From assembly GCF_030815855.1 (NCBI RefSeq), contig NZ_JAUSXG010000001.1:4092001-4156000 (forward strand): a stretch of DNA of 64,000 nucleotides, given 5' to 3'. Shown here in pieces: positions 8,720 to 17,971 of this stretch. A program made the position numbers and the translations under genes. The notes beneath the pieces were generated by a model that was not told the DNA's origin, did no database searches, and worked only from the letters and a program-made list of their open reading frames with translations. The stretch is from Variovorax paradoxus (GTDB lineage: Bacteria; Pseudomonadota; Gammaproteobacteria; Burkholderiales; Burkholderiaceae_C). The stretch's first letter is position 1; every line of letters begins with the position of its first letter.

Positions 8720-8761
8720 GCGCCTCGCTTCAACACAAGCCTTGCGGCCAGAGCAAAACGG

Positions 8762-8783
8762 AAAAAGGCCGCTTGCGCGGCCC
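8762..8783 (-). terminator. Rho-independent terminator of the DUF805 gene
   Basis: On the minus strand GGCCGC, loop GCAA, GCGGCC, then TTTTT. It lies 35 bases after the DUF805 stop and also sits in the convergent gap with the pdxA-like gene. Confidence 0.8.
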
Positions 8784-8816
8784 CGCAGATACAGCGCGCG
8801 TGGCGCCCCGCCAAAC

Positions 8817-9149
8817 TCAGGCGCTCGCCGGCTCGCCGTGGGGGTTGGACTCGGGCTGCGTCGGCTGGACGTAGAAATAGATCAGCACGAGATTGACGAT
8901 CGGAATGAGCATCAGCAGCTGCAACCAGCCGCTCTTGCCGATGTCATGCAGCCGGCGCGTGCCCACGGCCAGCACGGGCAGCAGGAACCCCAGCGCCGCG
9001 ACGAGATAGACGTATTGGTTGATCAGGCTCGCCACGATGAGAACGACCACCTCGGCCAGCACGAACCACCAGTACTCCGAACGCGATGCACGCCCGCTGA
9101 AATCTGCGTACTTGCTGAAACAGGTCTTGACCGCTGTTTGAAAATTCAT
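8817..9149 (-). CDS. DUF805 family membrane protein
   Basis: Small inner-membrane protein of 110 residues and unknown function. The N-terminal FSKYADFSGRASRSEYWWF motif is diagnostic of DUF805 (YhaH/YhaI type). Hydrophobic segments follow at about 27-45 and 50-65, then GTRRLHDIGKSGW and a last membrane segment with LLMLIPIVNLVLIYFY. The start ATG follows AAGAGGAG. The leader contains a perfect 20-base palindrome (9173-9192). It is monocistronic with its own terminator. Confidence 0.9.
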   Translation of the reverse strand: MNFQTAVKTCFSKYADFSGRASRSEYWWFVLAEVVVLIVASLINQYVYLVAALGFLLPVLAVGTRRLHDIGKSGWLQLLMLIPIVNLVLIYFYVQPTQPESNPHGEPASA

Positions 9150-9172
9150 TGACCGACTCCTCTTGATTGATC

Positions 9173-9192
9173 CCCGGGGAAATTTCCCCGGG
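9173..9192. promoter_or_regulatory. Perfect 20-base palindrome before the DUF805 gene
   Basis: CCCGGGGAAATTTCCCCGGG reads the same on both strands and starts 23 bases upstream of the ATG. It could be an operator or a hairpin in the 5' leader. No U-run follows, so it is not a terminator. Function unknown. Confidence 0.5.
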
Positions 9193-9333
9193 AAGATCAT
9201 ATCGGCGTGTCCTCGAACTACAAACTCGGCCAAAACGGCTATCGGTCCCGCAAACAAACGGCCTATTGCAGGGGCTTGCAGGGCATGCGCGGGCTCGACG
9301 CGCGCCCTGAATCGGCTTTCAGCGGCTCGGAAC

Positions 9334-10890
9334 TCAGGCGCCCAGGCGCTTGAGCAGGCCCGCCGTCGAGGCATCGAGCCCCGTGATGTCGCCCGAGGCG
9401 AGGCGAGGCTCGATGTCCTTCGCGAGCACCTTGCCGAGCTCCACGCCCCATTGGTCGAAGCTGTTGATGCCCCACAGCGCGCCGCTGGTGAACACGCGGT
9501 GCTCGTACAACGCGAGGAAGGCGCCCAGCGATTCCGGCGTGAGCTTCTCGAACACGAAGAAGGTGCTCGGCCGGTTGCCCGGAAAGTTCTTGTGGCCGCC
9601 GGCATCGAGCTTGCCGACCATCAGCGCCTGCGCCTGCGCGAGCGCATTGGCGAGCAGCTTGGAATGATGGCCTTCGAGGTCGTGGGCCGCGTCGCGCACC
9701 GCCACGAACTCGAGCGGAATCACGTCGGTGCCCTGGTGCAGCATCTGGAAGTAGGCGTGCTGGCCGTTGGTGCCGGGCTCGCCCCAGAGCACGGGCGAGG
9801 TGCCCAGGCCCGCGGGCAGCGGCGCGCCGCTGGCGTCGACCTGCTTGCCGTTGCTTTCCATCTCGAGTTGCTGCAGGTAGGCCGGCACGCGCTTCAGCGC
9901 GCTGTGGTACGGCGCGATGCCGCGGCTCGTGAAGCGATGGAAGTTGCGGTACCAGACGTCGAGCAGACCGAGCCGCACCGGCAGGTTCTTCTCGAGCGGC
10001 GCGGTGCGGAAGTGCTCGTCCATCGCATGCGCGCCCGCGAGCAGCCGGCGAAAGCCGTCGGCGCCGATGGCCAGCGCAATCGGCAGGCCGATGGCCGACC
10101 ATAGCGAATAGCGCCCGCCCACCCAGTCCCAGAAGCCGAAGGTGGTGTCGATGCCGAATTTGTTCGCCGCTTCCACGTTGGTGGTGAGCGCGGCGAAGTG
10201 GCCGGCGATGTCGGTGCCGCCCGATTGCTCGTACCAGCGCCTGGCCGAGAGCGCGTTCGTCATCGTCTCGGCCGTGGTGAAGGTCTTGGACGCGATCAGG
10301 AACAGCGTGTGCTCCGGCGCCAAGTCGAGCAGCACGCCGGCGAGTTCGTGGCCGTCGACGTTCGACACGAAGTGAAAGCGCTTGCCCGGCGCGGCGAACT
10401 CGGCCAGCGCGAGCACCGCCATCTGCGGGCCGAGGTCGGAGCCGCCGATGCCGATGTTGACCACGTCGGTGATCGTGTGGTCGCCTCGCACCTTCTCGGC
10501 ATAGGCCAGCATCGCGTCCAGCGTGGCGTGCACGTCGCGCAGCTCGCCGGCCGTCTTGCCCACTGAGGCGTTTGCAGGCGCCCGCAGCAGCGTGTGCAGC
10601 ACGGCGCGGTCTTCGGTGTTGTTGATGTGCTCGCCCGCGAACATGGCATCGCGGTGCGCCTCGAGGCCGCATTCGCGGGCCAGCGTGAGCAGCATTTCCT
10701 CGGTGCGCGCGTCGATCAGGTTCTTCGACAGATCGGCGAAGAGGTCGGGCGCCTCTTGGCTGAAGCGCTCGAAACGCCCGGCGTCGTCGACGAAGGCATG
10801 GCGCACGTCGAACTGGCGGCCCGCGGTCTCGAAGTAGCTCTGCAGTTGCGCCCACGCGGGCGCTCGGTCGCAGCGAAGGGTCATGGCCAT
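9334..10890 (-). CDS. pgi: Glucose-6-phosphate isomerase
   Basis: Interconverts glucose-6-phosphate and fructose-6-phosphate in the cytoplasm; 518 residues. Signatures: the phosphate-binding GIGGSDLGPQM, SKTFTTAETMTNA, the region GTNGQHAYFQMLHQGT and the C-terminal GINSFDQWGVELGK. The ATG at 10890 is two bases after the tal stop; a second ATG two codons on (10884) is possible. In this family pgi lacks a companion phosphofructokinase in many Burkholderiales, so with tal it probably works in gluconeogenesis and the pentose phosphate and Entner-Doudoroff cycle. It is co-transcribed with tal. Confidence 0.97.
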   Translation of the reverse strand: MAMTLRCDRAPAWAQLQSYFETAGRQFDVRHAFVDDAGRFERFSQEAPDLFADLSKNLIDARTEEMLLTLARECGLEAHRDAMFAGEHINNTEDRAVLHTLLRAPANASVGKTAGELRDVHATLDAMLAYAEKVRGDHTITDVVNIGIGGSDLGPQMAVLALAEFAAPGKRFHFVSNVDGHELAGVLLDLAPEHTLFLIASKTFTTAETMTNALSARRWYEQSGGTDIAGHFAALTTNVEAANKFGIDTTFGFWDWVGGRYSLWSAIGLPIALAIGADGFRRLLAGAHAMDEHFRTAPLEKNLPVRLGLLDVWYRNFHRFTSRGIAPYHSALKRVPAYLQQLEMESNGKQVDASGAPLPAGLGTSPVLWGEPGTNGQHAYFQMLHQGTDVIPLEFVAVRDAAHDLEGHHSKLLANALAQAQALMVGKLDAGGHKNFPGNRPSTFFVFEKLTPESLGAFLALYEHRVFTSGALWGINSFDQWGVELGKVLAKDIEPRLASGDITGLDASTAGLLKRLGA

Positions 10891-10892
10891 GT

Positions 10893-11852
10893 TTACTTGC
10901 CGCTTTCCTGCATGAGTTTTTCCAGCTTGACGGCGTCGGCCGCGAAGGCGCGGATGCCTTCTGCGAGCTTCTCGGTGGCCATGGCGTCTTCGTTGAGCGC
11001 GAAGCGGAAACCGGCCTCGTCGTAGCTCACCTTCTGCACATCGGCCATGGCAGCGGCCTTGGCGCCATCGAGCGCATGTTCGAGCGGCTCGTTGTTCGCA
11101 GCCAGCTCGGCCAGCAGCTCGGGGCTGATGGTCAGCAGGTCGCAGCCGGCCAAGGCCTGGATCTGTCCCACATTGCGGAAGCTCGCGCCCATCACCTCGG
11201 TCTTGATGCCGTGCTGCTTGTAGTAGTTGAAGATCTCGCGCACCGACTTCACGCCCGGGTCGTTCGCGCCCGCGCTGGCGGTTTCGTCCCATTGGGCGCC
11301 GGCCGACTTCTTGTACCAGTCGTAGATGCGGCCCACGAACGGCGAAATCAGCTGCACGCCGGCATCGGCACAGGCCACGGCCTGCGCGAACGAGAACAGC
11401 AGCGTGAGGTTGGTGCGGATGCCCTTCTGCTCGAGCGCCCGTGCCGCCTGGATGCCTTCCCATGTGGAGGCCACCTTGATCAGCAGGCGCTTCTCGGTGT
11501 CGATGCCCTCGGCCTTGTAGAGCGCCACGATGCGCTCGCCGCGCGCGATGGTGGCGGCCGTGTCGAACGAAAGGCGCGCGTCGACCTCGGTCGATACGCG
11601 CCCCGGAATGATCGAGAGGATTTCGGCGCCGAAGCGCACCAGCAGGCGGTCGATGACCTCGTCCAGCGGCTTGCCCGCGTGGTTCTTGACGGCGGCGTCG
11701 AGCAGCGGCCGGTACTCGGGCTTTTGCACCGCCTTGAGGATGAGCGACGGATTGGTGGTCGCGTCCTGCGGCTTGGAAATGCTGAGTTGCTTGAAGTCAC
11801 CGGTATCGGCGACCACGGTGGTCCATTGACGGAGAGCATCGAGTTGATTCAT
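10893..11852 (-). CDS. tal: Transaldolase
   Basis: Transfers dihydroxyacetone units between sugar phosphates in the non-oxidative pentose phosphate pathway; 319 residues, the usual TalB length. The Schiff-base lysine is K126 in [15 protein letters not shown], and D16 and N34 (DATTNPSL) complete the expected active site. It is the first gene of a tal-pgi pair with a two-base gap. The 240 bases upstream are shared with the divergent lipocalin gene and contain GC-rich hairpins (for example CGGCC-TTC-GGCCG near 11956) but no promoter I can define. Confidence 0.97.
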   Translation of the reverse strand: MNQLDALRQWTTVVADTGDFKQLSISKPQDATTNPSLILKAVQKPEYRPLLDAAVKNHAGKPLDEVIDRLLVRFGAEILSIIPGRVSTEVDARLSFDTAATIARGERIVALYKAEGIDTEKRLLIKVASTWEGIQAARALEQKGIRTNLTLLFSFAQAVACADAGVQLISPFVGRIYDWYKKSAGAQWDETASAGANDPGVKSVREIFNYYKQHGIKTEVMGASFRNVGQIQALAGCDLLTISPELLAELAANNEPLEHALDGAKAAAMADVQKVSYDEAGFRFALNEDAMATEKLAEGIRAFAADAVKLEKLMQESGK

Positions 11853-12095
11853 GGCGAAGATTATCCTGTGCGGGTGATGACAAGTCCTGCACGCTGTTGC
11901 GCTCGGGCCGATGTTTTCATGCGCACCCTAGCACGGGTTTTCACTGCGCCGCATCGGCCTTCGGCCGACAGGGTTGTCCGCCGGCCGCCCTGCCCTACAC
12001 AGGCTGTGGTCCGCCGCTGACGGCGGTATTCCGGTTGGCGGGCTAGCCTGCGGCTTCCCGCCTTGATGCTTTTCGACCACAGGAGTGCTCTTTCC

Positions 12096-12773
12096 ATGTC
12101 TTTCCGACGCCGCACCGCAGCGCCCGCCGCTTCCCGCCGCGCTCCTTTCGATGATCGCCGCACCAGCGCCGCCATCGGCACCCTGGCGACCGCATTCGTC
12201 GTGGGCGGCGTGGCCACCTGGATCGCACTGGGCGCCGGCCGCACTGCCCGTGCGCAATTGCCCGGCCCGGCCGACGGCGCGCCGCTGATGCGCGCGCCGC
12301 TGCAGGTGGTGGCGCCGGTCGATCTCCAGCGCTATGCCGGCATCTGGCATGAACAGGCCCGCCTGCCCAACCGCTTTCAGAAGCAATGCGCGGGCCCCGT
12401 GACCGCCGAGTACACGCCCCAGCCGGACGGCACCGTGCAGGTGGTCAACCGCTGCGTGCGGCCCGACGGCAACTTCGACGAAGCGGTGGGAACGGCCCGT
12501 ACGGTGCCGGTGGCGGGCCAGCCCGGCGCGGGCCGGCTCGAAGTGCGCTTTGCGCCGTCATGGCTGAGCTGGCTGCCGATGGTGTGGGGCGACTACTGGA
12601 TTCTGAAGCTAGACCGCGATTACCAGGTGGCGCTGGTCGGCACGCCCGATCGCCAATACCTCTGGGTTCTTTCGCGCGCCCCGCGCCTGGAAGACGAGGT
12701 GCTGAAGGCCGAGCTGGACTACGCCGCCAGCCTCGGGTTCGACACCGCCAAGGTGATGTTCACCGCCCGATAA
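12096..12773 (+). CDS. Bacterial lipocalin (Blc-like)
   Basis: Lipid-binding beta-barrel protein of 225 residues. It has a positively charged N-terminus, one hydrophobic segment (TSAAIGTLATAFVVGGVATW, about residues 28-47) and then the lipocalin domain with the GxW motif YAGIWHEQARLP. The pattern DYWILKLD...YQVALVGTPDRQYLWVLSR is the typical C-terminal half of Blc. Unlike E. coli Blc there is no lipobox, so it is probably anchored by the hydrophobic segment or secreted. The start follows AGGAG at 12081-12085; an ATG at 12066 is a weaker option. Its 3' end overlaps the convergent HAD gene by 14 bases. Confidence 0.9.
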   Translation: MSFRRRTAAPAASRRAPFDDRRTSAAIGTLATAFVVGGVATWIALGAGRTARAQLPGPADGAPLMRAPLQVVAPVDLQRYAGIWHEQARLPNRFQKQCAGPVTAEYTPQPDGTVQVVNRCVRPDGNFDEAVGTARTVPVAGQPGAGRLEVRFAPSWLSWLPMVWGDYWILKLDRDYQVALVGTPDRQYLWVLSRAPRLEDEVLKAELDYAASLGFDTAKVMFTAR

Positions 12774-13422
12774 CAGCGGGAGCAGCCGAGATCGCCGGAA
12801 CAGCCGGCAGGTAGCGCCCGAGCTGCGCCGCCAGCGCGGCGGGATGGGTGCAATGGACGGCGTGCCAACCGAAGGCGCGCGCGGCTTCCACATTGGCGGC
12901 CGAATCGTCGATGAACACCGTCTGCTGCGGATCGAGCGCATGGCGCACCGCCAGCAGCTCGTAGATTTCGCGATTCGGCTTGATGAACTTCACGTCGCCC
13001 GAGAAAACACCGCCGTCGAAACGCCGCATGAAGCCATGCCGGCGCTCGATGGCGCGCGCATAGGGCGAAGGCATGTTCGAGAGGTAATAAAGGCGCAACG
13101 CCTCGCCGGCATCGCGGCGCGCGAACAATCCCTCGAGCAGTTCGACAGTGACCGGAATCGGCTCGAGGCGCTCACCCAGATCGCCGAGCATGGCGTCGAG
13201 CCGCGCGGCCGGCAGCGAAAGCCGCTGTGCCATGCGCGCAATGGCATCTTCGAGCGAGCGCGTGCCGCAGTCGAAGCACATCCAGTCGTCATGGTGGAAC
13301 AACGCCCGCCCCAGTGCCGCGGCGGCAAGCTCCGTCGGCGCGTGCTCAGGAAGATGGGTTTGCACCAGCCGGGTGGGCTCCCATGCCAGCAGCACGGCGC
13401 CAAGATCGAAAACCACGTTCAT
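12760..13422 (-). CDS. HAD-superfamily hydrolase (YihX-like)
   Basis: Cytoplasmic haloacid-dehalogenase fold phosphatase of 220 residues. Motif I is degenerate (VVFDLGAVLLAW, with Asp at position 5 but Gly where the second Asp of phosphatases is common, as in YihX and epoxide-hydrolase-like HADs). Motif II is in YLSNMPSPY, and motifs III and IV are FIKPNREIYELL and TVFIDDSAANVEAA. E. coli YihX is an alpha-D-glucose-1-phosphatase; a sugar-phosphate substrate is therefore plausible. It starts 12 bases after the ABC ATPase gene and is probably the last gene of that operon. Confidence 0.88.
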   Translation of the reverse strand: MNVVFDLGAVLLAWEPTRLVQTHLPEHAPTELAAAALGRALFHHDDWMCFDCGTRSLEDAIARMAQRLSLPAARLDAMLGDLGERLEPIPVTVELLEGLFARRDAGEALRLYYLSNMPSPYARAIERRHGFMRRFDGGVFSGDVKFIKPNREIYELLAVRHALDPQQTVFIDDSAANVEAARAFGWHAVHCTHPAALAAQLGRYLPAVPAISAAPAVIGR

Positions 13423-13434
13423 GGCGCCATTGTT

Positions 13435-14484
13435 TCATGCGCCGGGCACCACGCTGACGCCATGCGCCGCCAGCGACAGCGTGGCCTCTGCGCCGGCAGC
13501 CAGCGGGCGCGAAAGATCGGTCGACACCACGAAGACCGGCCCGAGCGAGGTGTCGAAGCCGTACTCGTAGAAGCTGCCGAGGTAGGCCGCCTTGCGCAGC
13601 GTGGCGGGCAGTCCCTCGCCGGCCCCGCCCATCCCGATGTGCCAGGCCTCGGGCCGAACCGCCACCTTCACCGTGCCGGGCGCCACCGCATACCGCGGCT
13701 GCAGGCGCAGCGGCCCGAGCGTGACGCTGCCGTCGGCTTGCGCCGTGGCCGGAAACACCATCGCCTCGCCCATGAAACCGGCGACGAACTCGCTTTCGGG
13801 CCGGCCGTAGAGTTGCTCGGGCGTACCGCGCTGGGCAATCACGCCGTGGTCCATCACGATGATCTGATCGCTCACGGCCAGCGCCTCGCTCTGGTCGTGC
13901 GTCACATAGGCCACCGTGAGCTTCAGCCGCTGCTGCAGCGCGCGGATTTCTTCCCGCATCTCGCGGCGCAGCCGGGCATCGAGATTGGACAGCGGCTCAT
14001 CGAACAGCAGCACCGCGGGCTCCAGCACCAGCGCACGCGCCAGTGCCACCCGCTGCTGCTGGCCGCCCGAGAGCTCGCTCGGCAGCCGCTCGTCGAAGCC
14101 GACCAGGCCCACGCCCTTGAGCGCATCGCGCGCCCTCGAGGTGGCCTCGTCCTTCTTCACGCCGCTCATGCGGAGGCCGTAACCCACGTTCTCGATCACG
14201 TTCATGTGCGGGAACAGCGCGTAGCTCTGGAACATCATGCTCACGTTGCGCTCGGCCGGGCCGAGCGTGGTCACATCGCGTCCGCCCATGAAGATCGAGC
14301 CAGAGGTCGGCGACTCGAGCCCCGCGATCATGCGCAGCGTGGTCGTCTTGCCGCAGCCGGAGGGACCGAGGATGGTCGTGAGCGTGCCGACCGGCACCTC
14401 GAAGCTGATGCCCTTGACGGCCAGCGGACCGTTCCTGTCGGTGCCGTAGCGCTTGGTCACGTTGCGGAATTCGATGCCGTTCAT
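13435..14484 (-). CDS. ABC importer ATPase (FbpC/AfuC/PotA type)
   Basis: ATPase of 349 residues for the importer encoded upstream. Walker A GPSGCGKTTTLRMIAG, signature LSGGQQQRVALARAL, Walker B LLFDEPLSNLDARLR, H-loop YVTHDQSEALA, and a C-terminal TOBE-like part (about 240-349) are all present. The family covers iron(III), hexose-phosphate (AfuC), putrescine and phosphonate importers, and the ATPase alone does not tell the substrate. It lies 59 bases after the permease gene and before the HAD gene. Confidence 0.92.
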   Translation of the reverse strand: MNGIEFRNVTKRYGTDRNGPLAVKGISFEVPVGTLTTILGPSGCGKTTTLRMIAGLESPTSGSIFMGGRDVTTLGPAERNVSMMFQSYALFPHMNVIENVGYGLRMSGVKKDEATSRARDALKGVGLVGFDERLPSELSGGQQQRVALARALVLEPAVLLFDEPLSNLDARLRREMREEIRALQQRLKLTVAYVTHDQSEALAVSDQIIVMDHGVIAQRGTPEQLYGRPESEFVAGFMGEAMVFPATAQADGSVTLGPLRLQPRYAVAPGTVKVAVRPEAWHIGMGGAGEGLPATLRKAAYLGSFYEYGFDTSLGPVFVVSTDLSRPLAAGAEATLSLAAHGVSVVPGA

Positions 14485-14543
14485 TCAGTAATCTCCGTGC
14501 TGCGCACTGCGATATTCGCCTTGGGAGCGAGCGGCCCGGCGGC

Positions 14544-16817
14544 TCATGCTGCGAGGCTTTCCATTTTGTGATGTCCCTGGTGCGGGGGCGTGGCCCCGCG
14601 CCGCCCCAGCTTGCGCTCCCCGACCACGAACTGCACCAGCGCAATCGCCAGCGACATCAGGATCATGAGCACCGTGCAGTAGGCCAGCGCAATGCCGTAG
14701 TCGCCATTGCCGACGCGGCCGATGATGTAGGTGGTGGCCAACTCGTTCTCGGCCGTCACCAGGAAGATCACCGCGCTGACGGTCGTCATCGCACGCACGA
14801 AGCTGTAGACCAGCGCGGCCACCAGCGCAGGCTTCAAAAGCGGCAGCACCACCTTGAACAGGGTCTGCGAGGTCGACGCGCGCAGCATCAGCGAGGCTTC
14901 ATCGAGCGAGCGGTCGAGCTGCTTGAAGGCCGCCGTGCCGGCCCGCACGCCCACCGGCAGGTTTCGGAACATGAAGCACAGCACGATGATGAGCCCGGTG
15001 CCCGTGAGCTCGAACGGCGGCACGTTGAAGGCTAGGATGTAGCTCACGCCGAGCACCGTGCCCGGAATCGCAAAAGCCAGCAGCGCGCCGAATTCGAAGA
15101 TGCCCTGCCCCTTGAACTCGTTGCGCGCGAGCAGCCAGGCGATCAGCAGCCCCAGCGCCGCGGTGATCGGCGCCGAGATGCCCGCGAGCTTGAGCGTGGT
15201 GATGAGCGAATTCCACGCCGTGCCCGCCCACACGAGCCCGAACTGGCCCCACTCGAGCGCGAAGGCGGTCTTGAAATGGTTGAGGGTGAAGCTGTAGTCG
15301 CGCCCCCAGGTCTGCACGAAGCCGCCCGCGAAGGCGAAGAGGTAGACCACGGCGGTGAACGCGATCCACGGCAGCGCGATGCACTGGATGGTGCGGCGCA
15401 CGCCGTCGGGCAACGCCATCGCGATGCCGGCGTCGCCCTTGCCGCTCACGGTCGTGTAGTTCTGCTTGCCGAGCACCCCGCGCTGCAGCGCGAACACACC
15501 GAGTGCAAAGATCGTCAGCACCCAGGCGAGCGAAGCCGCGCGGCCCTGGTCGTACTGCGCGCCGACAATGGCGAAGAAGATATCGGTCGACAGCACCGAG
15601 AACTGCCCGCCCACGACCACCGGGTTGCCGAAGTCCGCAATGCTCTCGATGAAGCCGACCAGGAACGCGTTGGCCAGCCCGGGCTTCAGCAGCGGCAGCG
15701 TGACGGTGAAGAAGGTGCGGCGCCGGTCGGCGCGCAGCATTTGCGCTGCCTCTTCCAGGCTCGGCGCAATGCCCTGCACCACGCCGCGCATGATCATGAA
15801 GGCAATGGGCGTGAAGGCGAAAAGCTGCGCCACCAGCACGCCGGGCATGCCGTAGAACCAACGCGTCGGCTCGATGCCGAACACGTTCTCGAGCAGCTGG
15901 TTGACGATGCCCGCGCGGCCGAACAGCAGGATCAGCCCCAGGCCCACCACGAAGGGCGGCGTGATGATCGGCAGCAGCGCCAGCACCCTGAGCGCGCCTT
16001 GGCCGCGCTTGCTGCCGCGCTCGGCCATCAACGCCATCAGCGTGCCGAGAAAGGTGGTGCCGGCCGCCGTGAGCAAGGCCAGCACCAGCGTGTTCCACGC
16101 CACCCCGCAGCGCACGCCGCCCGCAATGCAGCCCAGGCCCCAGATGCGCTCGGTGAACACGCGCGCAATGAAAGCGCTGATCGACCATTGCCCGTCTTCG
16201 TTGAAGAAGGCGCCGGCCAGCGCCTTGCTTACCGGGTAGGCAATGAAGAGCGCCATCAGCACGCCGCAGCCGATGACCGCGGCGGCCACGAACAGGTCGC
16301 CCTTGAAGAGCCCGAGCCGCGCGATACCGAAGGCGGCCAGCAGCGTGAGCGCGGTGAGCGCCACGAAGCCACCCGCGCCGATACCGAACTGGTTGATCGC
16401 CAATTCGCCGAACTGCGCATTCAGCGCCGCGAAGCTCCAGCCCCGGGCGCCGATGCTGAAGCCTGCGACAGCCAGGCCGATGGCGCCGATGGCACCACCC
16501 GCCAGCAGCCAGCGTCCCTGCGCCCGTCCCGCCGGCAACCAGGCGCCGATGGCGCACATCGCCAGACCGATGAGCCCGATGAAAAGCCAGCCGCGCCCTT
16601 GCACAGCCGCCTGCATCAGGCCGTTGGCGCCCTCCGCCTGGCCGAACACCTGGGGAACGGCCTCGTACCAGGTCGAATCCTGGATCGCATACCAGGGCAG
16701 CACGAGGTAGGCCGCGAAGCCCAGCGCCACCCAGGCCCAGATCCAGCGCTGCGACCGCCGGGCCGAGGCCGCGGCGGCCGGGTTGACCGGCGCGGCGCCG
16801 GCAGGGACGGCGGCCAC
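14544..16817 (-). CDS. ABC importer permease, two fused permease halves (FbpB/AfuB type)
   Basis: Inner-membrane permease of 757 residues with two BPD-type halves in one chain, each with its own docking loop (SLEEAAQMLRADRRRTFF and SLDEASLMLRASTSQTLF). An extra N-terminal region of about 200 residues adds several hydrophobic segments, making it longer than classic FbpB (about 500) but like AfuB. The start is a GTG placed directly after the TAA stop of the binding-protein gene, so translation is probably coupled; no ATG is near. The partner binding protein and ATPase flank it. Confidence 0.9.
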   Translation of the reverse strand: MAAVPAGAAPVNPAAAASARRSQRWIWAWVALGFAAYLVLPWYAIQDSTWYEAVPQVFGQAEGANGLMQAAVQGRGWLFIGLIGLAMCAIGAWLPAGRAQGRWLLAGGAIGAIGLAVAGFSIGARGWSFAALNAQFGELAINQFGIGAGGFVALTALTLLAAFGIARLGLFKGDLFVAAAVIGCGVLMALFIAYPVSKALAGAFFNEDGQWSISAFIARVFTERIWGLGCIAGGVRCGVAWNTLVLALLTAAGTTFLGTLMALMAERGSKRGQGALRVLALLPIITPPFVVGLGLILLFGRAGIVNQLLENVFGIEPTRWFYGMPGVLVAQLFAFTPIAFMIMRGVVQGIAPSLEEAAQMLRADRRRTFFTVTLPLLKPGLANAFLVGFIESIADFGNPVVVGGQFSVLSTDIFFAIVGAQYDQGRAASLAWVLTIFALGVFALQRGVLGKQNYTTVSGKGDAGIAMALPDGVRRTIQCIALPWIAFTAVVYLFAFAGGFVQTWGRDYSFTLNHFKTAFALEWGQFGLVWAGTAWNSLITTLKLAGISAPITAALGLLIAWLLARNEFKGQGIFEFGALLAFAIPGTVLGVSYILAFNVPPFELTGTGLIIVLCFMFRNLPVGVRAGTAAFKQLDRSLDEASLMLRASTSQTLFKVVLPLLKPALVAALVYSFVRAMTTVSAVIFLVTAENELATTYIIGRVGNGDYGIALAYCTVLMILMSLAIALVQFVVGERKLGRRGATPPHQGHHKMESLAA

Positions 16818-17831
16818 TTAGCGCGGCAGCGAGTTGACGTCTTTTTCCCAGCGCGCAATCAGGCGCCGGCGCTCGGCGCTGGCACCGTACTTCGCGTAGT
16901 CGTAGTCGATGAACTTGATCTTCTTGAAGTCCGGAATGCGCGGGTCGAGCTTGGCGGTCGCGTTGCTCGGGAGCTGAAACTGCTTGTTGGCGGCGCCGAG
17001 CTCCTGCGCGCTTGGCGTCAGCGCCCACTCGTAGAATTTCTTGGCGGCCTCGAGGTTGCGGGCGCCCTTGATGATGCTCATCGAGCCGATTTCAGCACCG
17101 GTGCCGTCGCTCGGGGTGATGGTTTCGACCGGAAAGCCCTGCATCTTCTCGCCCGGACCGTCGTGCACGAAGCTGATCGACACGGCCGTTTCGCCTCGCG
17201 CCACTGCCTTGATGGGGCCGGTGCCCGATCGGGTGTACTGGCCCACGTTCCTGTGCAGCGCCTTCAGGTAGTCGAATGCCTTGTCTTCGCCCATGAGCTG
17301 CACCAGCGTGGCGATCATCGTGTAGGCCGTGCCGCTGGAGGCGGGATTGGCCACCTGGATGTCGCCCTTGTATTCAGGTTTGAGCAGGTCGGCCCAGGTC
17401 TTGGGCACGGGCAGCTTCTTCTTCGCGAGCAGCTCGGGGTTGTAGCCGAAGCCCAGCGGGCCGGAGTAGATGCCGACGGTCTTGTAGCCCGACTGCTTGG
17501 CCTGCTGCTGGGCCCATGGATGGAGCTGCGCCAGCGTGGGCGACTTGTATTCGAGCGTCAGGCCCTGTTCGGCCGCCTGCAGATGCGGATCGCCGGTGCC
17601 GCCGAACCAGACGTCGGTCTTGGGGTTGTCCTTTTCGGCGATCAGCTGGGCCAGCGCCTCGCCCGAGCCCTTGAGCGACATGTTGATGCGGGTACCGGTG
17701 GTGCGCGCATACACGGTCGCAATCACGTTGCACCATTCGGCCTGAACCGAGCAGATCACGTTGACCGTGCCCTGCGCCGACGCGGCGGCCGACAAAGCCA
17801 ACATTGCTGCTGCAGTAAAAAGCTTCTTCAT
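16818..17831 (-). CDS. ABC importer periplasmic binding protein (FbpA/AfuA family)
   Basis: Periplasmic receptor of 337 residues with signal peptide MKKLFTAAAMLALSAAASAQ. Family features are VWFGGTGDPHLQAAEQG, YSGPLGFGYNPELLAKK and the C-terminal IKFIDYDYAKYGASAERRRLI. Proteins of this class are usually named iron(III) transporters, but AfuA members bind hexose phosphates. The divergent neighbour here is zwf, and a YihX-like sugar phosphatase ends the operon, so a sugar-phosphate or related organophosphate is worth considering. The start ATG at 17831 follows CGAGG. Confidence 0.9.
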   Translation of the reverse strand: MKKLFTAAAMLALSAAASAQGTVNVICSVQAEWCNVIATVYARTTGTRINMSLKGSGEALAQLIAEKDNPKTDVWFGGTGDPHLQAAEQGLTLEYKSPTLAQLHPWAQQQAKQSGYKTVGIYSGPLGFGYNPELLAKKKLPVPKTWADLLKPEYKGDIQVANPASSGTAYTMIATLVQLMGEDKAFDYLKALHRNVGQYTRSGTGPIKAVARGETAVSISFVHDGPGEKMQGFPVETITPSDGTGAEIGSMSIIKGARNLEAAKKFYEWALTPSAQELGAANKQFQLPSNATAKLDPRIPDFKKIKFIDYDYAKYGASAERRRLIARWEKDVNSLPR

Positions 17832-17897
17832 GTGAAAACCTCGCGTCGAAAACAAAAATAGGCCTTTCGGCCGGGGTGGAGCGTAGCTTTCGTACAG

Positions 17898-17934
17898 GTT
17901 TCATGAATCGGTACAAGTACCATTCGGTTGAAAC
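17898..17934. promoter_or_regulatory. Dyad in the divergent zwf / ABC-importer promoter region
   Basis: Outer arms GTTTCA (17898-17903) and TGAAAC (17929-17934) enclose an inner perfect repeat GGTAC-AA-GTACC (17910-17921). It is centred about 55 bases before zwf and about 85 before the binding-protein gene, the right place for an operator shared by both. It also contains AAGTACCATT, which recurs before the polyol binding-protein gene. Confidence 0.45.
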
Positions 17935-17971
17935 AGCCCCATCGGCATCAAGACAAAAGGAAATTCGACTC

